DNA of 64,000 nucleotides from contig JAXRKN010000039.1 in the NCBI GenBank assembly GCA_038502055.1, positions 3,224,001-3,288,000 on the forward strand, written 5' to 3'. Position numbers and translations under genes: made by a program. This stretch comes from Tanytarsus gracilentus. Its lineage: Eukaryota > Arthropoda > Insecta > Diptera > Chironomidae. This document shows positions 37,001-49,347 of this stretch, piece after piece. Within the stretch, counting starts at the first letter, position 1. Each line of letters begins with the position of its first letter. Under the pieces are notes generated by a model. That model saw only the letters and a list, made by a program, of their open reading frames with translations, had not been told where the DNA came from and made no database searches.

Positions 37001-40000
37001 CTATTTTAATGCAGTGAAAATTCATTTGATTTTTTACAAAACTCCCTTCAATTTCTCTCTTCAAAATGCTAAATTAATTTAAATTTAATGAATTACTTAA
37101 ATAGCGAAAGAAGAAGAAATATAGAGAGAAAGAAATAGAGATGGAATTGCAGAAAAGATGGAAATTTCCATGAGGAAAAGTATCAATACAAATATTGGCT
37201 GAAGTATCGACTTTTTTCGTATGTCGCCTTTGGTAATTTCTACATGCGAAAGAGAAACCTGAAATTTAAATAAGCATGTCGAAGTCATTCAACATTCAAT
37301 GTTTTCAATTCCACGTGGGGTTTTGATTGTTAGTGTAAAAAGTGTGTCAGAAGCCTCAAAACGACAGAATTGGTTGTAAAATTCATTTAGGAATTGATTT
37401 TATAATATAGGCAATGATTTTTAAATTTTTATGTAAATCTTTTACATGAAAGTTATCCGTTGAATCACCTTTAAGTAGATAAATAAGTATTTGCATTAAT
37501 TTCCATCATCATCGCTCGTTCGTCTCATGAAATTTTAATCTCATTCTGAATTCCATCATTAATTAGTTGCTTCATACTTAGTAAATACTTCATATCAAAC
37601 ATCTACATCCAAAGTTAAGTTGAGAGAATTTAATTAAAGAAGTAAAGGCACACACATAAATACTTATTATAGATTTTAATTAGAAAAATTACTTTTTCAT
37701 ATTTATTACATGTCTTGCAAATGTTTATAGTTAAAGTAGATAGAGGTTGAAGATAAATGAGTGGAAAAAGTTGAAGAGTTATTGAAGAAGAGAGACGATA
37801 TCAATTTTGTCATGTGTTGAATTATAGCTATCATTACTGGATATAAAGAGTGAGAGAAGGAAGAAGAAGAATTATAAACAGAAAAAGTTTTCTTTGCTTT
37901 TGAAAACACACACACGCAAGCAGATCTCACTTTTCATCATGCAAAAATTTTCAATTTAGAATTCAAATGAGAAAATAATAAAATAGAGATTGCTAAAATT
38001 GTAACTGGATGTTGAAATTTTCGCTATTATTAAAGTTATGAAATTTAAGAGCTTTTAAGTGAGGTTAAGTCGAAGAATTTTTCTGTGTTAGACTTAAAAT
38101 GTTTAAAAATTTATTTTTGAAAATTTCTCTAAGGCTTCTTTTTTATTATCGACTCATTCTTGCCCATAATTGCTTGACATATTTCCCAAACAACCCTCTC
38201 AACAGAACACAAAAAGACGACGTTGAAGTTAAAAAAAATAAAACTTTTCAATTCACTTTTTATCCTCTTTTAACTCCCACCATCCTCTCCTCACGTTTTT
38301 GTCATCCGTACCATTGTCATATCTAGGGAGAAAAAAGTTTTTCCCTCTCCTTTTCACAAACAAACATGCGGTGTTAAAAGAAGAGCGTCAAGAGTTGGAG
38401 ATAGAAAAAATGGAGCCATTTGTTCGGCTGTTAAAGCAATGTCACACGGAGCGAGTTTTTCTGAAGTTTTTAAACTACTCAATCTCGATTTATATTGCAA
38501 ACTCGTGAAATGAAGCTTTAAGTAGCTGAAAATACTGCCATAAGAGTAAAATATGAGATCCAGTGAGTATTAAATTAATAATTAATTTAAAAAATTAAAA
38601 AAATTTTAATTAAAATTTTTTGAGATATTTTTTTTGGAAAAATTCAGAAAAGTTTAGAGTCACGATTACAACGTGTACATTATTATCGTCATGAAAGCAG
38701 AAAATCCTCGGAAACCCAACATAAACAACGCTTTTATGTCTTTACACATGGCAATCATAAAATTAAGAGCGGAATGAAGTTAAAACTCATTCGAGTGTGT
38801 GTAATGTGAGCTTTGTGAGTGCAATACAATTAATGTCAAAACGACACATAACAACTTCCTGCATTCATTACTCGTAACAAACACGAAATTTTGAAAAACT
38901 CGTATAAGAAGAATTTTGCCTCCTCAACATCTGCTCTGGAAGTCTATAAAACTCCATTTAATTATTGCAAAAAGAGGGAAGGATGCAGGTCGTAAAATGA
39001 GTGAGGAGATGATAAGATAATGATCATGATGATGATGATGAAAGATTTATTATGAAGATATCATTTTTAAATTTTGTTAATTATTTTTTAATAAATACTG
39101 AGCATTTTTTACAATTTTAAAAATTAAAAATTATTTTAGTGATTAATTGGGTTTGGGGGGGAAAAGTGAAAATTTTTTTTTTTTTTTGGAGGTTGTTTAG
39201 TTTTTTTTTGTGATTATTTTTTTTTTTTTTTTTGAAAGGATTTTTTTTTTCCTGTGTACACTAGTTAGTTGATATTAATTTTTTTATTTTTTTTTTTTTA
39301 TTATTTTTTCTCTATTGTTTTTTAAATTTTAATATTTTCATCTTTTAATTTATTTTTTTTGTTTGTACCTTTTCGTATCGACTGTAGATACTTGCCTAAG
39401 TAGCCCACTAGGTTGTTTTTGAGGAATCGGGTAATCATTTAGTCTTCCTATTTTTTAATAAATACTGAGCATTTTTTAAGCAACAAAGAAGATCTTTGGA
39501 ATTTATTTAAAATTAATCGTTAAATTTTAATTACTTTTCTCAATTAAAATTAAATAAACCTTAATCGTTTTTTTTCTAATTCAGCCACTCAATTACTTTC
39601 GATTCTTTTTAATTAAAATTTATTTCACTTGAGAGCAAAGAACTTAAAAAATAAATAAATTTTATTTATTTCAAACTCAACCTTCTCAGACTATATATAT
39701 ACAAAAATACAAAAGAAGCATCAAATTAAATCAAACGAAATCGAACGTGACTCAATGAATAATTGCAACGCCATAGATTTCTTTTTATATCGAGGAACGA
39801 AGAAAGGAGAATACACAAAATGATATATTGCGATTCTTATTTCTTTTGTTGGAAAGTTTTCTAGGCGAAAAATCACAGCGTCTTCTATTCATTTAGTCTC
39901 ACATATAAACACAATCCGAGTGTATAGAAGAACTTAATTACATGAAGAAAGTAATTAATTAAGAATTCTTTCTTCTCCCTTTTAAAGTTTTCCATAATCT

Positions 40001-42965
40001 ATCGTTTCTCATCTTTAATGAGGCGAAGAAAAGTTTGTTTGAAAGGGAGAAAGCGGAAAAGAGATTGAGCATGTGAAAAAGAGGTGTGGAACTGAGGTTA
40101 TTTTAGGATTAAATGCAACATTAAAAATTTTAAATACATAAAATTGAATTTTATTTAAAATCTTCTCAAAGCGAATTAATTTCAAATTTCACGTTAAATT
40201 CCCTCGTCAAAGAGTGAAACCTCGTCGCATTCCTCCCATAAACTTCTTATCATTCGTCTCCAGAGAAGTGTCATTTTTTATTTAAGCCTCGATATAATGG
40301 ACAGACATTGCTGTTTGACACGAACTGTTATGAGTTAGCTACAAGCACAACAGTTTTCTTGACGACTCTTTAACTACGTTCTTTCATGAAGTAAAATGCT
40401 TATTATTACTTTTTCACTGTCAACGATAAATTTTACTTCCTCCGCTCATGGCAATTGTTTTAAGATGTAGGAAGTAATTCAGTGAGCATTAAAAAAGCAA
40501 ATAAAAATATAACAAAGTCAGTGATGACTTTCTGGCTATGTAAAATGGAAATTCCGTCAAGTTATAATTTTAAAATTTTGAGTTAAATTTTTAAAAATTT
40601 AATTTTTAATTTATGACTTTTTGGGTTACAAAATTTCTGCACAAATCTCCTTAATTCTGTTTCATTTCTCTCCTTAAGTCCTTTAATGCCATAAAAACGC
40701 TTTCATAAACAGTCAATTAATTCAGGGATTTAAAATGAGAAAAAGTTCTTACAACGACAGAAAAATGATTACGCGACTCTCAAGGTGATTTTTTTAATTT
40801 TCATGCAGCACATTCATGCACACATCACTTTTTATGGCATTAGAATACTTCAATGATGACTCTTAGCTGAAATAATCCTGTGATATGTGTTGAGTAATGA
40901 AAAAGTGAATTATTCAGATGGCAAATCGAGCTGAATTGACGTTTAATAATCTAATAATAAACTTTTAACTTTCATAATCTATAAAAAATGTTTTTCAATA
41001 TTTTAATCGAGTTATAAAATTTAAAAGCTTTGCCGAAAAAAAATAATTTTAAAAAATATTGAAAATTTTTATAGATAAAACTTTTCACAACCCAACAAGA
41101 TGTCCATTTTTAGATTGCAAGTTCATCAAACTTTCTCATCCAGAACAAAATTGTTCAATAATATTTTTTTACGATGTTTTTCAATTTTCCCTTCAAAGTC
41201 ATCGCCCGACCTCAAACAAGCTATAAACTGCGTCGCTCTGAAAATTAAATTTTTCACGAGATTCTTTTTCTGTGCTTTCATTCTTGTCGTCACGCTGATA
41301 AGACGATTGAAAGCTTTTGTAAGAATGACATCAACTTGATTTACATGACATGTATATTTCTCGCATTCACATTCGTACATATTTCGTCATTAAGACTCCT
41401 CACATGTCAAATTATCTTTGATATTCACACACACAGCGAGGCACAGACACACATTTTTGATATAATTTAATGTTAAAGGGTGAATTTTTGATTACTTTTA
41501 GAAAAAATTGTCAGTCCAACCCTAGTGTAGCATTATTTTATGACTTTTTTGGTTATTGCGTAAAAATTTCATTAATTAGAGAGAAGAAGAAGACAGAGAA
41601 GACAACATCAACACGAACAATCAAGGGAGAGAGATGCTTAATGGACGGAATTATGTCAAAACATAAACAAGACACTGAGCATTGAGGGAGCAAGAGATTA
41701 TTTCCACTTAAAGACTATTTCAAATAGAGCACTCGAGTATTTCCTCATCGCAAGAGCCAGATTTGATGTACACAGCATACAGTTATTGAGGATATCAACT
41801 TGAATTGCCAACATTCTCAACAAGATAGTTTTCACATTATTATTTCATTTAAAATCTAGAGAGATTGTGGTGAATGAGGAACATTTTCACAGATAATTTT
41901 CCATTGAAGTATTTTCCGGGGTTAATTTAGAAAGCTCATTTTGTGCTTTGTGGCTTTTCTATCTTGTTGAGAGTGAATCAATTCTATTTGAGTGACTGAG
42001 ATGAAATCGGGTTGATTTTTCTGCTTTTGAGAAATTTTAAAGGTCTTAGAGAAAATTAAAATTATATTAATAAATTTTTTGCCTAAAATTAAAACCAATT
42101 TCATCTTAATCACACAAGTACATTATTTTGAAGGATATTAGGAGCATGATTGGACGCTTAAAGGGGTGACACACAAAAAGAAGGGGAAATCTTCTCTTTC
42201 TATTTATAGTTTTTTTTTTCAAAACACAAAATTGCCTCTTGATTTTTCGTAATTGACAGTAGAAGCGTCCCACAGCCCTGAGACTACTCCAACCCTTTCC
42301 TACTCCAGTCGCACGCTTTTGTTCATCCAACTCTTCTTCTTCCTTTTGCTCAATTGTTTCAATATCATTCTTATTTAATGAATCAATATCCGTATATTGA
42401 TCACGATGACGCTTTATGTCCGATGTTTTGCGTTCGAGGAACGATGAGAATGAAGTTGATCGATATAGAAAGCTAGAATTCGGGGGTGAACTTGTAATTA
42501 ATCAAGTAAAAGTTTTCTTTTTCGCTGTCACTTAATATAAATTATTATTAATTCATGGTCATTATTTATTTAACTTCCTTCTTTAGTTGCAAATATTTGA
42601 CATGAAAATTTACAAATTTTAATTTATCTTGGGGTTTAATTTGATATTTTTATTAATGGCAATGAGGATGCGAGACACTAAAGTGAAACATTTTAATTAA
42701 AGTGTCTCGCACATTTATAAAATGAACCTAAAATTTAATATATTCATAAATCTTACCTCTGTCCCGGACTTTTATTATCGGATGAATTTTGATTGCTCGA
42801 ATCGTCTTCGTCGCGTGATGTCCCCATAGAGGATGCAGGTACATCTCCCGAAAGAAGTGTCTCGGTGGGACTACGCGGATCATTTGTTGTAGTGACTGTT
42901 GTCGATGTTGTTGTAATTCCAATACTCGTGCCAGCTATCAATTTTTGCGGATCAATTGGTTCCAT
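25061..42965 (-). CDS. CNGL: Cyclic nucleotide-gated cation channel, CNGL/CNG-beta-like
   Basis: Coding exons in transcript order: 42757-42965, ?-42472 (donor unresolved), 36704-36842, 36323-36520, 35790-35897, 35437-35577, 35007-35159, 34483-34613, 31194-31509, 30766-31004, 30316-30627, 30007-30235, 28552-28764, 27008-28496, 25791-26038 and 25061-25690. From the third exon on, all phases agree. The acidic, Ser/Thr-rich N-terminus starts [13 protein letters not shown]1 is [20 protein letters not shown]2 includes [21 protein letters not shown], and S4/S5 include [10 protein letters not shown] and [16 protein letters not shown]. The pore reads [11 protein letters not shown], the C-linker follows, and the cyclic-nucleotide-binding domain contains [10 protein letters not shown]. 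The tail is unusually long, about 1,000 residues, with three GLP..RLK..KE motifs and a coiled coil (25791-26038). The channel should pass cations when cGMP or cAMP binds. An acceptor directly precedes the ATG, so non-coding 5' exons lie upstream. Confidence 0.93.
26039..27007. other. CNGL intron
   Basis: About 1 kb intron on the - strand between exons 27008-28496 and 25791-26038. It is AT-rich and holds nothing recognisable. Confidence 0.7.
28765..30006. other. CNGL intron
   Basis: About 1.2 kb intron between exons 30007-30235 and 28552-28764. The upstream donor is a weak GTCAGA. Reading through it adds only RFRCLP-type residues before a stop at 29983, so a shorter protein isoform is possible. 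Confidence 0.55.
31510..34482. other. Large CNGL intron holding a retroelement
   Basis: A 3-kb intron between the pore exon and the C-linker exon. It contains the (AATC)n-tailed insertion at 32082-32682. The rest is AT-rich with no coding signal. Confidence 0.7.
32058..32706 (-). mobile_element. Non-LTR/SINE-like retroelement copy with (AATC)6 tail and 24-bp target duplication
   Basis: A perfect 24-base direct repeat (32058-32081 and 32683-32706) brackets 601 bases. On the - strand the element ends in six AATC units (32105 down to 32082), a 3' tail type known from some non-LTR retrotransposons and their SINE partners. The body is clearly richer in GC than the surrounding intron and has no long open frame, so it is either a 5'-truncated LINE copy or a SINE. 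It lies in the same orientation as the host gene. No clear pol III box A/B pair is visible. Confidence 0.82.
36843..42249. other. Large CNGL intron region, possibly with an unplaced exon
   Basis: The exon starting at 36842 needs two bases from its upstream partner, and no strong donor in that phase is seen in the exon at 42472. A small coding exon may therefore hide here. The region also contains the T-rich insertion at 39112-39448. No independent gene is visible. Confidence 0.5.
39082..39478. mobile_element. T-rich insertion flanked by a 30-bp perfect direct repeat
   Basis: The same 30 bases occur at 39082-39111 and 39449-39478. Between them lie 337 bases: a short G-run, about 230 bases of extremely T-rich sequence on the + strand, and then a more balanced segment (39367-39448) including CTAAGTAGCCCACTAGG. 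The structure looks like a short element plus target duplication. On the - strand the balanced part would be the 5' head and the A-rich part the tail, as in a SINE. The family is not recognised; slippage or assembly error remain possible. Confidence 0.55.
42669..42711. other. Perfect 11-bp hairpin in first CNGL coding intron
   Basis: TGCGAGACACT at 42669-42679 and its exact reverse complement AGTGTCTCGCA at 42701-42711 enclose a 21-base AT-rich loop. It starts about 45 bases inside the intron from the donor at 42756. The stem is GC-richer than its surroundings. Confidence 0.5.
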
Positions 42966-45900
42966 CTAGGTCGAGAGATAGAAGATAAAAAAAGAAGAAT
43001 TAAATAAAAGTCTGTGTTCATGTGAAATTAAAGAAAAACAGCGTGAGAGCGACACATAAATCTTGCAAACTCTCTTTTTACACTCTCTATCTCTACATTG
43101 TGCTCGCATCTAATCACAGCGGCATTTCGTTGATTGTGAACAAATTTTTCGTCTGGTATTTTAGTTTTTATATAATTCAACGACCAGGGATAGGGAAATA
43201 TTTACAGGCTTTATAAAGTAATTTTATAAACTTTGAAATTATTTTTGGATTAATTAGTATATTTTTATTAAACAATTATTTGAATTTTTAATGCATTGCA
43301 AAAATTCCATGACTGTAATTCTTTGAAGCTTTTCAATTTGTTCAGTTTACCATAAAATAATTTTCTCGCTAATTTCTTCACATTTCGATTTGATGCAGAA
43401 TACATTTCAATTAATTAAACTATTCTATAGGTGTTGGAAGTTCACTTCATTTACCATACAGAACATGGTGAAAAATAAACATCAAGCACACAATGTTGAT
43501 GAGAGCATTGTGAAAGTTCAGCACTGGAGAGAAAAACAAATAGATGCTGGAGTATCGCGTTCACGAACAATGAAAGCATAGCAATGAATGAGTGAATAAG
43601 TGGGAGATAATGAAAAAAGCAGGAGCATCCCGAGGGTATTTTGAGGGTTCATAGTACATTGTAAAGAATATTAAAACAGAGCCTTAAAATTTTAAGGGGA
43701 CCGCCATGACATTTTATAGTTTTTTTAAAAAATAATTCTTAAATTTAATTAAGAGAAAAAATCGTAATTTTCCGATCCCTTCTTCAAGTGTAAAGTTAAT
43801 TTTTATTCCACACTCTGTGGGATTCAAACATCGCACCATGACGATACCCTCGCACTATATTAAATTCGCCACTAGATGTTCCGAGTCTAAAATTCCTAAT
43901 ATAACGCCATAAATTACGTGCGAGTGCTTTGGCGAGAACGAACAAAAACCCGCAGCAGCCACTCATTCACCCAAAAGAAACGAAAAAAGAAAAAGAAGAA
44001 AAGTATTTTTCAAATAAAACTTTCACATGAATTAATTGCATAATAAATAAGATTTAATGGCAGAATTATGCTTGGCTTGCATTCATAATATTTTTTTTGC
44101 GAGTTTCCGAAACCCAAATTTTTCTGAAGCAACAGCGATATAATTTTTTTTGGCTTAGTGATGACCCTGAGAGCAAAGCGAGATTCAATTTTGTTTTAAG
44201 TGAAATTAAATTTGGTGATAAATAATTTTCATGTCTCAATTTATGCGGAAAAAACTTTATTAGGTTTCCAGCAACATAAAAAACTTTTTCCCCTCAACAA
44301 TCTTACAATTGGCTAATTTAGCGCCATCACAGTGAATTATTTCCATTATGAAAGTGAGGAAACAAATAAGATTAGAGGCATTCTTCTTTTTCAACTTGAA
44401 CCATCATAAATAATGACTGAATTTATTGTTTATTGATTTCTTGTAAGCCGCTGTGAGCATTGAGCACCAATGATTCACTTAATGGCGGAGCGGAAAATTT
44501 GTTGGAATGTACACGACTCGAGTCGACTAAGGAAATTAATTTTTTATGCGAAAGAAGAGACGTCTCAATGTGAAGTAAGTCAATAATCTGGAGCTGGAGG
44601 TTTTCATTGAGGGAAACAACTGTGAAAAATTGAAATGGTTGCTGAATGAATTTTGAACGATGATTTTTACTATGATATTGAGAAGGAAAATAAATGTCAA
44701 GATAAGTGCGTAGGAAGCTAATAAAAATGGCATTAAACTTTCAAATTTTAATAATTATTATTCATGGAAAATTTGCGACGAACTTTAACAAGTAATTAAA
44801 ATGTAGAAAGCTTTTAAAAGCTTTGTTGTAAAATTTGAGCTTTTGAATCTATTTTATTTTTTTTGTGAGTTTTCCGCGTCTGTTTTGTAAAAGTTAACAT
44901 CATTAACAGATTAACTTATAAATCATAACAGCGAAACCTTTTGCAAATACCAAAAACACATTCTTCCTACATCAAATTTACTAAATAATAATGCGTAACA
45001 GAAAAATTAATTTTCAGCAGAATATATTTGAGAAATGAAAATTATTCTTTTCATAATTTGCGCGCACAGCAACAGCGAGAGAGCTGGTAAAGTCGCTCTA
45101 GGGTTGAATTTTTTATTTGTTTTGGAATTTTTTTTTTTTTTTGAAATATTATTTATTTATATGAATTTTTTTTTTTCTACCTCTTTTTTCAAAAACATCT
45201 TCCTTTACCAACTAATACTTTCCTTTTTTCAAAAAAATTTTTCTTTAATATAATATTTTTTTTTTAATTATTTGTTTTTTTTTTTTTTTTTTATTAATTT
45301 TTTATTTCTTTTCCCTTATTTCTTTATTCCAAATCTCAAAAAATTTCTGATTCTCCAGAAAAATTAAATTAGAAATTTCTCAAACATTCTCCATTTCTCA
45401 AAAAAATTTCCGAAATTCTGTTGTTTCTCAGAAATTCTGGAGAATTCTCCAGAAATTCTGGAGAATTCTCCAGAAAATTCTCCAGGTTTCTCCAGAAAAT
45501 TCTCCAGAAATTCTGTACTTTCCCTGACGCACAATCGTCGCTCTAAGCTAAATGGATTAAATTTAAATTTCAAATTATGGATGATAATGTAGACGACGAC
45601 AATAGTGAATGTGAACCAGATTTTTCATTCTTTTTATTACCTTACGTATGCAAACAGTTAGAGCATATTATGATTCATTGAAACTTTTATGTAGAGCTCA
45701 GTTGAGACTCAATGTAAATATGGTGCATTGATTTTAATACGAAAAAATTGTAATTTATAGACCGAGTTGAGCTCATGCGATAGTTTCGAAGTTCTTCTCG
45801 TCGCATCCGGATTTTTCTTGGAAACATAATCGATAGAGAGAGACTTAAGACAGTTGGCAAACATGAGAGATGTGTTATTGGCATTTGTGGCATCAAACGT

Positions 45901-47803
45901 GATAAAGTTTTTTATAAATGAGCTTTTCTGTGCCATGCAGCTTTTTTATCCATCAAATAATTGAAACTTAATTTTTTTAATTTCTAAAATAATTTCAACA
46001 TTCTTGAATATTTCTTAAAGTCTCAATTCTGTTTCGAATTCAAGCGAAATGATAATGATGATGACTCAGAGATGGTAGCAAATGGTTATTTGAGCTTTTT
46101 TGTTCAGCACTGTCTGAATCTCTCTGACGGGACAAAAAAAAGTGGATGGAGGCACTTAATCCGATGGTAAATATTTCAATATTAGGAGGATTTTGTTTTT
46201 TGTCATGGAATAAATTGAAAGAGCTATGAAATGAAATGTTCACATCAACAACAGCCTCTAACGAGATTAAAGTAACTTTTTATGCCTGTGGACAAATTTC
46301 GTGAATTAATCACCAAGGTTATTCGAGGTGAGGGTTAGGGACTAGTTTATGAAATATTTAATTTAAGAAAAACGGATAAAAATATTTAAACCACAGTCGC
46401 AAACCCTTCACCCTAATTTTATGTCCACGATATCTTTTTCCAACGAAGTCAGCATCATGTCATTAAGGAACTTTACAAAATCTTCTTAATATTGTCTTTT
46501 TTTCTCGCCATGGGAGCCAGAAAATTAACATCGACATTGAGCATGAGATGCGTTGACAAACTGCTGAATATTAATTATGTCATTGTCAATCGATTGACCA
46601 CCTCGTCACATGGACAAATGCATAAATATTTGGGTCGTGCTTAACAAGATTACAAGAGAGACACCGCGAATAGTTCTAGAGTAAAATTGCATGAAAAGCA
46701 AAATGATAATTTATTAAATATAAAATCAATACCGATTATTGAATTATGCGGGAAAATGATGGGAAAATAAACCGGTGCGGAAGTAGAGTGAGAGACTCGG
46801 TTTTGACGATTGAATGAATTTAAATTTTTAAATATAAATAATTTGAAATTACTGCGAAATTTCCATCCCTTTGAGTAACACAAAACGACAAATTAATAAT
46901 CAGCAATCGAAAGCAGAAGGTCAAAGTAAAATTGCTGCTGATGATGCAATTACTAATTAACGTTTCAGCTTTCTCTTATGGCAAAAATTTCCCAAAAATT
47001 ACACAACGTTCAGCTGAGGTTACATTGTGGGGGTAAAATCTCTGCTTTTGCCATCAAAATGAAACAATTGACGGAAAATTTTCATAATGAAAAGAGCGGC
47101 ACCATTTGGTTGTCGTCGCTGCTGTGAGATAGAACGAAACTTGAAGAGTTTTTTGCAAAAATGTTTCAATATCTATTTTTTTAGAACGAAATAAATTTTA
47201 TTTCTTGTAAAAACTAAAATTTAAATAATTTTCACAAAAAATTATCAACGTCTTTAGACAATCGTTGCCAATCATTATCAGCTGCATGCAAAAGCAATCT
47301 TCAACGATGGTTAACATAAAATCGAATGATGTGAAAGAAGAGAGAAAGTTCTGCACTTATTGAAGTTTTTATTTGAGCCACGCTCGGTTTTACTTAGTTA
47401 TCTATCGACGCTCATCATATTTTTGCTGATGGCAGCGAAACTTGATTGCCTCTATCCTTCATCGATATAAATGTGAAGCAACAGAGAAGAAAATTTTCCA
47501 CAAGTGACCCGTTTCGCATAAAAATTAATTAATTCATGCAAAAGTGCAAATCTGGAGCTGATTATGGAAATGAACTGAGAAATAATTTTGAGAGTGAGTA
47601 AAATTAGATTTGCAATTTTTAAAATGAGATGAGAAAATTGGAGAGTAAGAAGAAAAATGTGGGAAAGTTTAAGTAAATTGAAGTAGATTTGATTTTAAGG
47701 TTAAGTTAATATTTTATAAAATTTATTTGTTAAAATTTAAAAAATAATTTTAAATTCAAGTCAAAATTTAGAGCTTCAAATATCAAAATCTAAACGGCAT
47801 TAT
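42966..47803. other. Upstream region of CNGL, no gene seen
   Basis: About 4.8 kb. It should contain non-coding 5' exons and the promoter of the channel gene, since an acceptor precedes its ATG, but none can be fixed from sequence. An insertion-like block lies at 45092-45545. The rest has short random frames only. Confidence 0.5.
45092..45545. mobile_element. T-rich and palindromic-repeat insertion with 9-bp direct repeats
   Basis: GTCGCTCTA occurs at 45092-45100 and again at 45537-45545. The 436 bases between them differ sharply from the flanks: first about 200 bases of T-rich sequence, then a tandem, palindromic array at about 45355-45520. The core TTCTGGAGAATTCTCCAGAA is its own reverse complement. 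The 9-base repeat could be a target duplication. No coding capacity. Confidence 0.5.
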
Positions 47804-48756
47804 TTATTTCAAATTAAACAACGACTGAAACCAACGCTTCAAATCGAGTTCATCGAAGCTTTCAACATCTGCTTCATTAGGTTCGTTACACGACCCTTCG
47901 TACATTAGATTCAATTTCAGGATGTCCTTTTCCGTAAATCCCTCACGCTGACCAAGTTTTGTGATATTCTTATTTTTAGAAATAATCGTTTCTTTGCCAT
48001 TTTTAGAGAAAGCTTTTGAACTGTAGTGCATGATTGATTCATAGTCATAGCCGAGTGAGAAATCTGTCACTGTCGATGAGTTGTATTTTCTGAAATTACT
48101 TGCATGCTCATATTCGATATTTTCCCATTTGATTTCCACAAATTCATCTCGGTCTGCGGCTGATTGCTGATGATAGAAACCGGCAGCATGAAGCATTTCA
48201 TGAATTACGATACCTTTTTTAACACACTGAGGTGCGTGAACATTTAACTGTTGCCCACCTTCACCTTTCATCCCAACAGACGACCAACAACCACCTTCAT
48301 TTCCAGTTATTTCAATCCAATTTTCATCCGAGCTCTCGTAAGGTTTTAACCGCAGGCAAGTTTTGGTGTGAAATTCATGAACAGCTTCGAGAATTGTTTT
48401 AATTTGATCATCGTTAAAGTCATTCTCTTGGATGAAGAAGGAAATTGTAGCATTTGGCCATCGATAATGATGGTCAATTAAACCATTTCGATTTGGATCG
48501 AGGACGAGAATATCACCTTCAAAAAGTCCCGATTCTTCCCATTCGAAGCCGTCGTTTGAGTTTCTAGTAGCTTAAAAATTGATTTAGATTTTTTTTAAGA
48601 AAAATTTCGAATTTCTTTTTTACCTTCCGAAATTATTTCATCTCTCACAAAATATTTTATTTTTGGTGGAATATTTTGAAGACCAGATAAAATGTTTTCA
48701 CTAAAAACTAATTCTTGAAAAAATCCCAAAAATATCAATGACTTGATTGAAAACAT
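47804..48756 (-). CDS. Secreted astacin-family zinc metalloprotease
   Basis: Two exons (48624-48756 and 47804-48570) join in phase to 299 residues. A signal peptide (MFSIKSLIFLGFFQELVFS) is followed by a short propeptide. It contains FEGD, matching the FxGD aspartate switch that blocks zinc in astacin zymogens. The catalytic domain carries the zinc motif HEMLHAAGFYH (168-178) followed by QQSAADRD, and a Met-turn in YESIMHYSS. All ligands are present, so the enzyme should be active. There are no CUB or EGF domains. Short insect astacins of this type are often expressed in gut or other secretory tissue. A second in-frame Met at 48271 is not the start, because the conserved N-terminal half lies upstream. 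Confidence 0.95.
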
Positions 48757-49347
48757 ATTTAATATAAAAAATTAAAGTTGAAAACTATTTTGTTCACTTT
48801 TGAGTCTTTAGTTCGACTTTTGAACGAGCATTTAATGAACGTTTTCACTCACTTTTATATTAAGTTTTTGGTATTTACAGAAATAGAATTAAATATTCTG
48901 GTCATGCACTTTGAACTCAATAGAAAATGATAAGCCACAGTTTGAAAATTTGCAGCTGTTCTGACTCATGAACACAGAAAGTTTAATAATGGATTGCGCA
49001 CTGTATTATTTTAATGAAGTAAAACGGAAAAAGACTTTAAAATTACATTTTTAGCACTTTTTTGACTTAAATGATTGTTTGTGACAACTTGTGTCATATT
49101 TTAAAAATATTAAGTTTAGATACATTAAAATTTTAAGTTAATAAAATCCATAAATTAGGCAAAATTATGGGTTGAACTTCCACAGCCACAGCACAGAATT
49201 TCTGAAAAATTCTGGAAAAAAAATTTTGAAGAAAAATTTCATACCCAAAAAATTCTAAAAATGACTGAAAAACCTTTTTTGTAAGTGGACATATTTTGAA
49301 AGATTTCTTCAAAAGACAACAAATTAACAAATTAGTTTGACATATTG
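48757..49347. promoter_or_regulatory. Upstream flank of the astacin gene
   Basis: About 590 bases between the astacin start codon and the 18-bp satellite. On the - strand it contains the promoter; a TATATAAAAGTG-like TATA candidate cannot be fixed with certainty (AT-rich ATATAAAAGTG at about 48853-48863). No coding signal. Confidence 0.45.

Noticed and set aside
45355..45520. Heat-shock element array suggested by repeated TTC/GAA
   Set aside because: The spacing between TTC and GAA is four bases or zero, not the two bases required for heat-shock factor units.
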